Shown piece after piece: positions 1 to 11,937 of a stretch of DNA of 64,000 nucleotides. Within the stretch, counting starts at the first letter, position 1, and each line of letters opens with the position of its first letter. The notes under the pieces are model-generated. The model did no database searches. It was not told the DNA's origin and saw nothing but the letters and a program-made list of their open reading frames with translations. Both the position numbers and the translations under genes were made by a program. The DNA comes from Zygnema cylindricum (Eukaryota > Streptophyta > Zygnematophyceae > Zygnematales > Zygnemataceae): the NCBI GenBank assembly GCA_037447655.1, contig JBBHKE010001790.1, positions 170,772 to 234,771 on the forward strand. The letters are read 5' to 3'.

Positions 1-118
1 AGATTATTTATACCAAAGAATAACAATAAGAATAGCAACAAAGGCAAAAACAACAACAACAACAAACCGACAACATAATAATATTAAATGATAAAAAAAA
101 AACCAGAAAAAAACTTAC

Positions 119-190
119 ATTTGTTGAAGACTGGTCATCCTCCCAATGCAGTTCGGAATGGTCCCAGTCAGCTTGTTAGCAGCTAACACT
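119..190 (-). CDS. LRR gene exon 5: third LRR (72 bp)
   Basis: Exactly 72 bp between acceptor TTTAAAG and donor GTAAGT, phase 2 in and out. It encodes VLAANKLTGTIPNCIGRMTS followed by LQQ, a full-consensus LRR (LxxNxLTGxIPxxIGxMxxL). Joined to exon 4 the boundary residue is Leu at a consensus position. Positions 1-118 are the following intron; the rest of the gene lies off the window. Confidence 0.8.
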
Positions 191-3100
191 CTTTAAAATT
201 TTCTCTCCCCACCCCGTCACCATGAAAAGCCCGCACAAGTTATAAGCTAACAATATAATATTAACAACTAAACAAAAACACTAGTCCTATTTGGTAAAAA
301 CTATATACAATATGGTGCTCGGAATTTATGAAACGAAGTTGCATTGGAATTCGTCATTAAAACTTAATATTGAATTTTGCAAAAAATACACTTATATTGT
401 AAAAAAATCACTACAACATATAACCTACAAAAGTTTATGTCCGGAATTGCAAACTGTTGAATCTGTTCATTGTTAGCGTTGTTTCATCTCTGTCGAGAAC
501 TGCGTCGCACTTTTAGGTTTCAGTTTGTACATTTTGTTTCGTTTATGTCGTACGGTTAATTGATGATTCGGTTTGCATGTCATTTCCTTTTCGTACTTAG
601 TGTGGAGGAAAACATATCGCCATGGATGTGCCTTTGTGAAATGAGTATTATGGGAATGACTTTTATGTGCTCTTGGGTGTCTTTTGAGTTATTTTATGAT
701 AGGATCGATAAAAAGACGGTTCACAACAGAGGAAGTAAAATCATTTCAAAGGACAAAACAATTCCTGCCTAGTCCTATGTTTAGACAGTTTTTTTCTAAA
801 AAGGAGATTTATTTCCCTCACTCACTCCATTTATCCCATAATGCCCGAGAAAAAACTGTCTTGTGCAAAACAAAACAGAAAGCGACACAAAACTAAACCT
901 GCCACAAAAGATGACCAGATGCACGAATAAGTGGGTCGACCATAGCTTGACTTGCTAAGCTACCTTCTTAAGCTACCATAATTTCCAAGCAAACAATATG
1001 AATTGGCAATTAAGCCGAAACAACAATTACCAAACAAAAGATACTGCGACATCAACATACATACTCAAAAACGAATCGTACTCCACAAATCGAAATATCG
1101 GCGAAATCAGAGAAAGGCCTTATTCTCAACCCAACAATTCCTCTCTTAATGTGAGAATCGTTGAAGAGTCATGACGACCCGAATTTAGGTCGCCTTCCCA
1201 AAAGTAAATCGTGTACAGTTGCCTTTATCAGCATATTGGCAGCCTCTTTCAAAATGGTCACATAACAAAACACGATTTCTTTCGAAGTTACCAGATCTGG
1301 TATGCAAAGCCACTGGACATGAATATGTTTCGTGCACTTGTGAAAAACGGGATTTTTCACAAAAACCATATAACTCATTCTGTCCATAAAAATAGTTACA
1401 CAACTAACGGAAAATTTCACTCACAAAAACTTCCTCAATCGAAAAAAAGCCTTAGATGCATGACAACCATGCCATGTATTCCGCTTTGATTGAACTGAGA
1501 GCGACGGTTTGGTTAGGGACGCGAGCTCTACGAAATTGCCTCTCTACCAAAGACAAAATTATATCTAGACGTTGATTTTCTTGTATCAAATTCTCCGCCC
1601 CAATTCGAATAGCAATATCCGGTGAGTTTAAAGGTTCCAATCTATATTTGTAAACAAGGTTGATATCGGTCGTATTTACCAAATAGAGGAATATCCGCTT
1701 CAATATAATCCAGATTGAATTAAAAAGCGCGATGGGAAACCATCAGAGTCCAAGGGTACAAAAAGGGTGGCATGGCCAAAACTGAAAAACTACAAGCATG
1801 GCAAAAAAGAAAAGCCATGTGCCTTTTCAAGCGACCTACAGTATCTACTCACCACAAAGACGACCGTCAAAACATCGGGCCGCGTATTAACATTTTCATA
1901 TAAAAAAATCTGAATCGCTTATTGATATGGGACGCCAACAATCAGTTCGACTTCGAATTTCCAAATCGGTAGCTTCTGAATTCAAAGGGGACGTCACTAA
2001 TTTTTTTTAGCCATAGAGAACCTAGATAAGACTTCGGAACAGTATTGCGCTTAACTTAGATCGGTATCACCGTTATTTTGACGAATCGTTTCAATCCCAA
2101 AGATGTAACAAAGTGCTTCAAGGGCGGTTACCTTAAAATGAAATCGCATATAATCCTTCAATTTGCATATCTAAGATGTTAAAGCCTTAGAGGTCATTAT
2201 GAAGTAATCAATGTGCACCAAAAATGTTACTTGGTTCACACCTATGTCTTTCACATAGACGCCAAAGTCTAGAGCTTTTCGTACTAAACTTAATTTCGTG
2301 GGCACTTTATAAAAACAAAGGCACCACGTTCGTGTCACGCACTCTATACCTTCATATAGACGTCTTTTTCCAATTCACTATTTAAGAATGTCGTTTTAAA
2401 TTCTACTTGATGGAAATGATGTATTTTTGCCTCCGCAATGGCAATTATCAAAAGTAACGAATCAAACTTTACTACCAGAGGATAAGTCTCTATCTAACCT
2501 ACCACCTCTTTATGTTGGAACTCCTTACAAATGAGTCTAGCCTTAAATTTACGACTTCGCCAAAAGCACAAATTCTCGTTTTAACTACCCGTTTCGTATC
2601 GAATGTATTTTTCCCATTCGTCAATTCCAACTTTTCCAATGTCCGGCAAAAATTGATTTAGATTATTCTTTCCACGTCGGTTTCTATTTGGACTCCCAAC
2701 TGCAAGACTTTGTTGCTTCGGAATACAATTGAGGGTACACAATGATTTCTATGAATGAGACTCGAATTTGCTTAAAGTAATGCGATTTTTCAATGTCTCT
2801 TTTTTTGGGTCACCGGTTTTTCCCCCATGTTATCTCGATTACTTTAAATCGCGGATTCCATTTCTTTTCTTAATCATTTTTTCTTTTACACCTGGTGGGC
2901 TTGATTTGGATTCTCCAAATTCCAAGTGTCCGACCACGTTTGTGAGAGACATTGCTTCCAGCATTAATTCAACGTCTGGCAGTCTTTTTATTCCGTTGTG
3001 ACCACTTGGAATTGACATTAAGATCGAGTTCAATGTCTAAATCCGATTCATGATTGTTTGAATTGCATCAATTACGTGTATTTTTTAGGAATACAAATTC

Positions 3101-6100
3101 CTCGTTAAACTTTTTAGGAAATGTAGCACATCTAATGATGCCAAAGACTTAGATATTCCATCATGTTTTAAATTTGGGTAATTAAGCTGCTAGTAAGCGC
3201 CCAAAAATATTTCTTGTGCATAGAGTCGATCACAATGCCTTTTTCACTATTAACTCCACCATCCCTTAGGATTCGGTTTGATCCATATCTATAAGGAATG
3301 ACGCTACAGCCAATTCATTAAATTTGCAGTACGGCAAGCAAATTCATTTAACTGTTGGATATGTAACACTTCGGTTAGTTTCGTTTTGCTCAAGTATTAA
3401 ATAAGCAAATCTAACCGTACAAGACTTAGTTTACCAACTTCAATGACGTGATCGCTCGTCAACATTCTGCACTTCAGCATTGTCAATTTGCGCATATCAA
3501 TGACTAAAGTGTCATTAGTGCCAACGTGGTCTGAGGCGGCCGAGTGGATAACTTATTTTCCTCAAATTTGTTAGAGTCACTCGAAAGAGAAGACAGGTTC
3601 ACAATTGAAAATGTCTGTCTACCGCCATCTTTTTTCCCAAATTCCCATAACCTATGCACTTGCCATAGCCTCCATAACAACCTCCACTGTTACCTCTTCG
3701 TCCACCATTTTGTCCATCGCTACATCCACCGTTACTGCCACCACAACCGCCGCCGCCATACTTTTCGGTGAGGCAATGTGGGTTGGTGTGTCCCCACTTG
3801 CCCAACAGTGACATTATTTTTCCTTATCCGGGAAAGTGATCAATACATAGTTGCGGTTGTGGCACCAATATTAGGTCATTATAGTGAAGCTGCGGATTAT
3901 GATTTTAACATTCACCACCTAAATCCTTGTTATTATGACCTCCAGTACCTTTACGACCTTCACCTCTATCGCCTCTTTTGTCGCAGAGATAGTTAACATA
4001 CGTGACATCAAGGGAAGTTGTCTTCAATGTTTTTATGCTAGTAGACCCTCTTGAGAAACTGCCTTAACTTTTGGAGATTTGAGGTAATTGATGGCATACT
4101 CATAGGTGCAATTATCTCTTACAAACAAGATTTCTTTGAGGTGAAATGACTTATCCGGTAATGAATTAGGCATTCTTGTCACCTAATTTTCATCCATCAA
4201 CACGCTACCATTGATAAGCAAATGCTATATGATAATGTTATATCTTTTCACAACATCATCTTATTTTCATCCATGATCACTCTACCAATGTTAATTAAAT
4301 GCTCCATAATAATGTTATGACTTTTTACAGCATCATGTGTAAACTTATTAGACTTAAATTTAAATTGCATGCAATCACCGAATACACGTTGACCTTTATT
4401 TTAGAACCGTTCTTAAAATGATTTTGAAGTGCTCTCCGAATCTCGTGAGTTTATCCTTGACTGGTGAAGCGCTCATGAATCGAAGAAGTGTATGATTACA
4501 TTAGGCTGGCTATAGCCACAAATCTTTTCCTTTTCGAGACTCTCCATGCATCACGGTCTCTATCGTTGTTGCGGAGCCCTCCGATCAAAGTCCGAGAGTC
4601 GCTTATCCACATAACAAAAAAGTTGTCAAAAAAGGGAGGACAGCCGCTCCTCAAAAATCCTGGTCCGTCCACCTTCATCTTAGTTGAAAAGATCGAGAGG
4701 AAGAGGTTCCTCAAAACCGCCAAAGCTAACTTTAGCTTCTTCTTTAAGAGGATCCCTAGGAGAAGGTGGATCACCCCAAGAATCTATAGGAAGGGCAGCC
4801 AATTGAGAGGGAGTAAAAGCGGAAGACTTGTCTTTATTTTCCCACCATTACCGTCACAATCGCCACCACTACACAACATTTTACCAATCGATAGGATCTA
4901 TAAAAAGAAAGTTCACAACAGTAGAAGCAAAAACATTTCGAAGGATAAGAGAAATCTCGCCAAAGTCTTATATTTAGACAAAGTTTTTTTCAATTACAAA
5001 AGAGGATATATTACCTCCTCACTCGTTTCATTTATCTCACTTAGCCCAACAAAGATTTAATCTTGTGCAAAACTTAAAAAAAAGCAACACAAAACTAAAC
5101 CTGCCACAAAAGTTAAACAAATGCACAATTAAGTGCATCAGCCATAGATTAACCTGCCTAAGTAAACTTTTTAAGCTACGGCTTCTAAGTAAACCGATAA
5201 GCCGAAACAGCAAATCAACGAACGAAAGGTATCACGATGTCAACATACATACTCGAAATCGAATCATACTCCAAGAGCTGATACACCGTCAAAATTACCA
5301 TATCAAAATCAGCATATGCTCGATCTTAACAGTGAAACCAACGTTATATTCTCGATTTTGGGTACTATTTGTGTGCATATCTTTTGTTTTATTTTTATTC
5401 ATTCCTTCTGTAATGTACAAAATAAAAATGATAGAGAGAAAAAAAAAAAAAGAGAGAAAAAGGAAAGAGTGAGGGCGAGAAAGAGAAAAAGAGAGGACTT
5501 ACAAATCAGTGAGGAGAAAGAGAGGACTTACAACACACTGAGGATTGCCAATCTACAGATGGAATCTGGAAGAGGTCCCGTCACTTCAGTGCCAGACAAC
5601 CATCTACATAGAAGAGAAGAAAAACAAAAGAAAAACCTAAATATTCGACTTTTTCGATGTTTTTATTGTTAAAAAATAAAAGAAGGTTTTAACCTTTTTC
5701 TTTATCATTTATTCTCAAAACAAACAATAGGGTCTAATTCGTTTCGTGTTCTTATTGATAACATCAATACCATAAAAACATTATATAAAACAAATTAGAA
5801 TGTTACATTGAAAATTCATTTGAAAATCAATTTTATCAATAGAATTGATTTAAAAAAATCAGCAGTTGTTAATTCATTTGATTTTTTCGTTTCACCAACA
5901 ATATTTATTCCCAGATACATATTCGATTACAAAACAATATGACGAATGTACGTAAATGAAATTCAAACGATGTTACTTCTTTACTACTGCAAATGCAAGT
6001 AGCGAACAACTTTATAGATACACGGCAAAAACTCATCAAATTCTCCGAACCTTAACATTTCTTATCGTACTATATTTGTAAAAGAATCGCGAAACACTAA

Positions 6101-9100
6101 ACCTTACATTTTCTAAACCATAACACAAAAAAATAGTAAAAACAAAGAATAGGATACCAAATATGCATAAAGAGAGAGAGCGAGATTTATGAAAATAACA
6201 CCTAGTTACATAGACAAGAGAAAGGTACATGAAAAAGATCTATATCTCTCTCTCTCTCTCTTTCAGAATTCACTCACAAAGTAGTCAATCCTGTGAGATT
6301 GCCAATCTCTGGAGCGATATCGCCACTCATAGGAGCGAGAAGGTAACTGTTCCCACATCCCATGAACCGTTGAAAACTTTTATCCACCTTTATCAGCAGT
6401 ATGTTTCTCACTCTTGCTCTCACCCTTTCACTACTCTCTCTGTCTATCTCTCCCCATGTCACTTCTCTCTCCCTCGCACTCTCCCTCTATCTTCCCCTCT
6501 CCCGCACCCCTCTCCATCTCTCTCGCATTTCTCTCTACTCCTCTCTATCTCCCACTCTATCAGTCTTGATCTCTCCTCCGCCTATACACCTCCATCTCAC
6601 TCTACCTCCCAATGTACCTCTTCCCCTTCCATTCTTCTCTCACCCCGCTATTCGTCCCTCTCCCTCTCTCTCTCCCTGTTCCACTCACTCTCCCTCTCAC
6701 TCTCCCTTTCCAGTTGCCGAACTCCCTTTCCCTCTCCCTTGTCCTCTCCCTCTCCTACTCTATCTCCTCTCCCTCCCCGCTCTCTGTCCATCTCGCATAT
6801 TTATTTCCTCCCTCTACTCCTATAAATCTCCCACTGACTCTCCCTTTCACCTTGACGATCTCCCTCTCCCTCTCCCGCTCCCTCTCCCTATACCTTTCCC
6901 TCATCCTCTCCCACTTTCTCTCATTCTCCCTCTCCATCTCTCTCGCATTTCCCTCTACACCTCTCTATCTCCCACTCTATCAGTCTTGATCTCTCCTCTG
7001 CCTATACACCTCCATCTCACTCTACCTCCCATGGTACCTCTTCCCCTTCCATTCTTCTATCACCCCGCTCTCCGTCCCTCTCCCTCTCCCTCTCCCTGTT
7101 CCACTCACTCTCCCTCTCACTCTCCCTTTCCAGTTGCCGATCTCCCTTCCCCTCTCCCTTGTCCTCTCCCACTCCTTTATCTCCTCTCCCTCCCCGCTCT
7201 GTCCCTCTCCCTCAACCCATCTCCCTCTCTCGCATATTACTTTCCTCCCACTGACTCTTCCTTTCCCTGTGACGCTCTCCCTCTCTCTTTCCCGCTCCCT
7301 CTCCCTCTACTTCTCCCTCACCCTCTCCCACTCCCTCTTCCAGACCCCTCTCCACCTCTTTCGCATTTCCCTCTACTCCTCCCTATCTCCCACTCTATCA
7401 GTCTCGATCTCTCCCTTGCTTATACACCTCCATCTCTCTCTACCTCCCAATGTTCCTCTCTCACACCGCTCTCCGTCCCTCCTCTTCCTCTCCCTGTTCC
7501 ACTCCCTCTCCCTCTCACTCTCCTTTTCCACTTGCCGATCTCCCTTCCCCTCTCCCTTGTCCTCTCCCTCTCCTGCTCTCTGTCCCTCTCCCCCAAACCC
7601 ATCTCCCTCTCCCTCGCATATTTCTTTCCTCCCTCTACTCCTATAAATCTCCCACTGACTCTCCTTATCCCCTTGCAACTCTCCTTCTCCCTCCCCCTCT
7701 ACCTCTCCCTCACCTTCTCCCACTCCTTCCCCCTCTCCCTCTCCTCTTCCTCCCCGCTCTCTGTCCCTCTCCAACTCTTGCTCCCTCTCAATCTCCCACG
7801 CCCATTACCCTTGCTGGTCTGCCCCTCCCGCTCCTTCTTCATCTCACTCTCCTTCTCCTTCTCCCACTCCCACTCACTCTCCCTTTCCCTTTGCCGCTCT
7901 CCCTCTCCCTCTCCTTATCTCTCTCCCTCTTCCACTCCCCCTGCCTCTCCCTGTCCATCTCCCTCACCCTGTCCCTCCCATTCCCCGTTCATTGTTCCGC
8001 TCCCTCTCCAGCTCCCTCTCCCTCTTTTACACACTTTCAACTTACCGCACACCCACCCCATCTCTCTTCCTCTGTCTCCCTCTCCTTCTCTCTTTCTCAC
8101 CTCCTCTCTATCTTCCTTATCCCGTGGCCTCTTTTCCTCTCTCTCGCATTCTTTTTCCCTACCTCTACTCCTATCTCTCTCCCACTCTCCTAGCATCAAT
8201 ATCTCCACTCCCTCTATACCACCCTACAAATCGCTCTCTCTCCCTCTCTCTCCCTCTACCTCTCTACCCCTCCCTCGCCCTCTTCCTCTCCTTCTCCCTT
8301 ACTTTCTCCAAAACCAAATCCCTCTCCCTCTCACTTCCCCTCTTCCTCTCCCTCGCCCTCTCCCTCAATCTCTCCCTATCCCTCTCCCTCTCCCTCTCCC
8401 CCACACGCTTCCTCTCGCCTCTCCCTCCCGCTATCGTTCACCCCTCCTCTTTCTCCCGCTCCCCTTCCCCCTTCATCTCCCTCAACCTCTCCCTCTCCTC
8501 TCCCTTCCCGCTGTAGGTCCTTTTTCTTCTCCCACTCCCTCTACTTCCCCTCTCCCACCCCCATTTCGGTCCCTATTCCTCCCCTTCTTCCTCTCCCCCT
8601 CTCCCTCTCACTATCCTTCTCCCTCTCCCTCTCCTCTCCCTCCCTGCTCACGGTACTTTTTCCACTCCCTCTCCCTCTCCCTCCTGTCTCTTCCCCCTCT
8701 CCCTCTTTCTCTCACGCTCCCTCTCCCTCTCCCTCTCCTTTTCCTCTTGCCGACCTCCTTCTCCTTCTACCACACCCTCTCACTCCCTATCCCTTTCCCC
8801 TTCCCCTCTCCCCCTCCCCCTCCCTCTCCCTCTCCCTCTCCCTCTCCCTCTCCCCTCCCCCGCCCACTCCATCTCCCTCTCCCTCTACCTCTTCACCTCC
8901 CTATGCCTCTCCCTCTCCTTCCTCTCACTTTCCATCTCGGTCTCCCTCTCCCTCTCCCTCTCTTTCCCCTATTCCCCCCACTCCCTCTCCCACTACTTCT
9001 CCCTCTCCCACTACCTCTCCCTCTCCATCTCCCTCTCCCTCTCCCTCTCCCTCTTCCCTTCCCTTTCCCTCTCCTTTCCCTCTGTCCCTCTCCTTCTTCT

Positions 9101-11881
9101 TCCTGCCCTCTACCTCTCCCGCTCTTTTGCTGATCTCTCTCCCCCTGCATCACCTTCTCTCACTCTCTCCCTCTCCCTCTCCTTCTACTTCTACCTTTCC
9201 TTCTCATTCTCCCTCTCACTATCCCCTTCCCCACTCCCTCTTCCTCTCCTGCTCCCTTTCCCCCTCTCTCTCAACCTCTCCCTAACCTCTCCCTCCCCGC
9301 TCTATGTCCCTCTCTCTCTCCCTCTCCTTCTCCCTTTTCCTCTTCTTTTCCCTATTCCTTTCCCTCTTCATCTCGCTCTTTTTCTACCTCTCCCTCTCCA
9401 CTTTGTCCCTCTCCATCTCCAACCCCGCTCTCTCCCCCTCTCCCTCTCCCCCTCCCTCGCCGTCTCCCTCCCCTCTCTCTCTCCCCCACTCCCTCCACTT
9501 CCTCTCCCTCTCCCTCTCACGCAACCTATCCCTCTCCCCCTCTTCTTCTCCCTCTCCTCTCTCCTTCTCCCTCACCCTCTCCCTCTCACCCACTCCCACT
9601 ACCTCTCCCTCTCGGCACTTTCTATCCCTCTTCCTTTCCCTCACCATCAACCTCTTCCTTCCCTCTGACCCTCTCCTTCTCCCTCTCCCTTTCCCTCTCC
9701 CTCTCCCTCCCCCTCTCTAACCCTCTTCCTCTCCCTCTCCCTCCCCCTCTCTAACCCTCTCCCTCTCCCTCTCCATCCACCTATCCATATTCCTCTCCCT
9801 CACCCTTTCCCTCTTCCTCGCCCTATGACTCTCCCTCCGCCTCTCCTCTCTCTCTATCCAACTTCTTTTCCCGCTACGTCACACTCTTCTTTTATTCCTC
9901 TCCTTCTAGCTCTCCCTCTCCTTCTATCCCTCCCTCTCCCTCTCCCTCCCCCTCCCCCTCGCCCTCTCTCTTATCCTCTCCCTCCCCCTATCCATCTCCC
10001 TTCTCCTTTCCCACTACCTCTACCACTCCCTCTCCCTCCTCCCCATGCCCCTCCCACTCCCCCTCTCCCATCCCTCTCCCTCAGCCTCTCCATCCCACTC
10101 TCCCACTCCCACTACTCTCACACTCCGCTCTCTGTCCCGCTCCCTCTCCCTCTTCCTATCCCTCTCCTTTCCTTTCCCGCTGTTTGTCCCTCTTCTCTTC
10201 CGTTCCCTATATCTCTCCCTCTCCTTTTCCTCTTGCTGCTCTCTTTCTCCCTCTCCCTCACACTCCTTTTCTCCCTATCCCTTTCCTTTCCCCTCTCCGT
10301 ATCCCTCTCACTCTCCATCTCCCTCTCACTTTTCATTTCTCGCTCCGTCCCTCTATTCTTTTCACTCTCTGTCCTTGTCTCTCTCCCTCCCCACTCTCTC
10401 CCCCTCCCCGCCCTCTCTCGCTCCCCTCTCTCTCCTTCTCCCTCTCCCTCTCCCTCTACTCTCCCTTTACCTCTCTCTCTCTCTTTCTCCCTCCCTCTCC
10501 CCCTGTCCCTCTCCCTCTCCTTCCCCCTCTCCTCTCCCCCCCAGCTATCTATCCCTCTCCCTCTATACCTCTCCCTCTCCGTCACCCTATCCCTCTGCTT
10601 CTCCCCCGCACCCTCTCCCTCTCCGTCTCTCTCTCTCCTTGCCGCTCACTCTGTCCCTCTACCTCCACCGCTCCCTCTCCCTCTCCCTCTCCCTCTCCCT
10701 CTCCCTCTCTCTCCTCTCTCTCCCCGCTCTCTGTCCCTCTTCCTCTCCTGTTCCCTCTCCTTCTCCTTCTCCCTATCCCTCTACTTCTCCCTCTCCCTTC
10801 CCTCTCCCTCTCTCACATTTCTTGCACTCTCCCTCCATCGTAGCAATTGATTATGGACGATTTGCATTCGATGGGAGGGAAGCCCTGCATGCGGGAGGCT
10901 ACGACTTGGAGAGTGGCTCCTGGAGGGAGGGGAGAGGAGAGGAGAGGATGGGGGGAGGTTGAGGGAGAGGAGATAGGGGGGTGGTAGGGGGGGAGGAGGT
11001 GGGTGGATGGGAGGTGGAGGGAGAGGATGTAGCGGTAGAGGACGTCAGGTGGGATGAGAGGAGAAGTGTTTGGGGGAGAGGGGGGAGAGGATGTGGAGAG
11101 AGGGGAGGAGAACACAGGATTAGACAGGGAGTCATGGGATTTAGAGAGAATAGGGGACGACGAAGAGGGTCGGAAGGAGAAGAGAGGAATACAATAGCGG
11201 ATGGTAGCGTTTCAAGGGGTGGAGGGAGGGGAGATGTAATTAGTTGGAGGGAGAGGAGAGGAAAACATTTGCAGAAGAGGGGGAGTTAGGGGGGAGAAGG
11301 AGTGGAGAGGAAAAAAGAGAGTCAAGGGGTGAAGTGGGTTGGTGAGAGTGGGGGGAGGGGGAGGAGAGGTGGAAAGGAGGGAGGGATGGAGATAGAGGGA
11401 AAGGAGGAAGTAGGAAAAGAGGGAGGGAGGGAGGAGAGGGATGGTGATGTAGGGGGAGAGGGGAAGTGGCGGAGGGTCAAGGAGAGGGAGAGGGAGAGCA
11501 GGTAGAGATGGAGGGTGGAGGGATAGGAGAGGCAAAAGGATTCAAGCGGTTTAAATGGAGAGGGAGAAAGGAGGGAAGCACCGTGAGGGGGCGAGAGGCG
11601 GGGAGAAAGTGAGGGAGAGAAGAGAAGGGAGAGAAAGAGGGAGTGATTTGGAGGGAGGTAACAGGTGGACTGGAGGAGGGGGGACTTAGAGGATGGGAAA
11701 GTGTTATGAGGGTGGAGAGAGATATGTGACAGAATAAATTCACACGTGTGAAGGAAAAATATATATATACAGAGAGAGAGAGAGAGAGAGAGAGTCATGG
11801 AAGAATTCGTTCTTTTGAGGGTGTCACCTTCGCCAAGGAGGGAGCAGGCGAGAGCAATAGGGGGCGGGAGTGAGAAAGGAG

Positions 11882-11937
<56 letters not shown>

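Larger units (their letters stand above)
697..5273 (-). mobile_element. Decayed Copia LTR retrotransposon inside LRR intron 4
   Basis: Two similar direct LTRs (697-1085 and 4889-5273) enclose remnants in the Copia order on the minus strand: gag and protease near 3.4-3.8 kb, integrase region near 2.8-3.3 kb, RT near 2.2-2.3 kb, RNase H near 1.45-1.7 kb. All frames are broken by stops and shifts and the LTRs have diverged visibly, so the copy is old and inactive. About 3.8 kb of internal sequence is short for Copia, implying deletions. It lies in the same orientation as the host gene. No target-site duplication could be recognised. Confidence 0.7.

Noticed and set aside
4488-5060. 190-codon plus-strand ORF
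   Set aside because: It spans the boundary between Copia internal sequence and its LTR on the opposite strand, with no motif.
6401-9133. 910-codon open frame of Ser/Pro/Leu
   Set aside because: It lies wholly within the C/T repeat where stop codons cannot form. Other frames and the opposite strand are equally open, and there is no domain.
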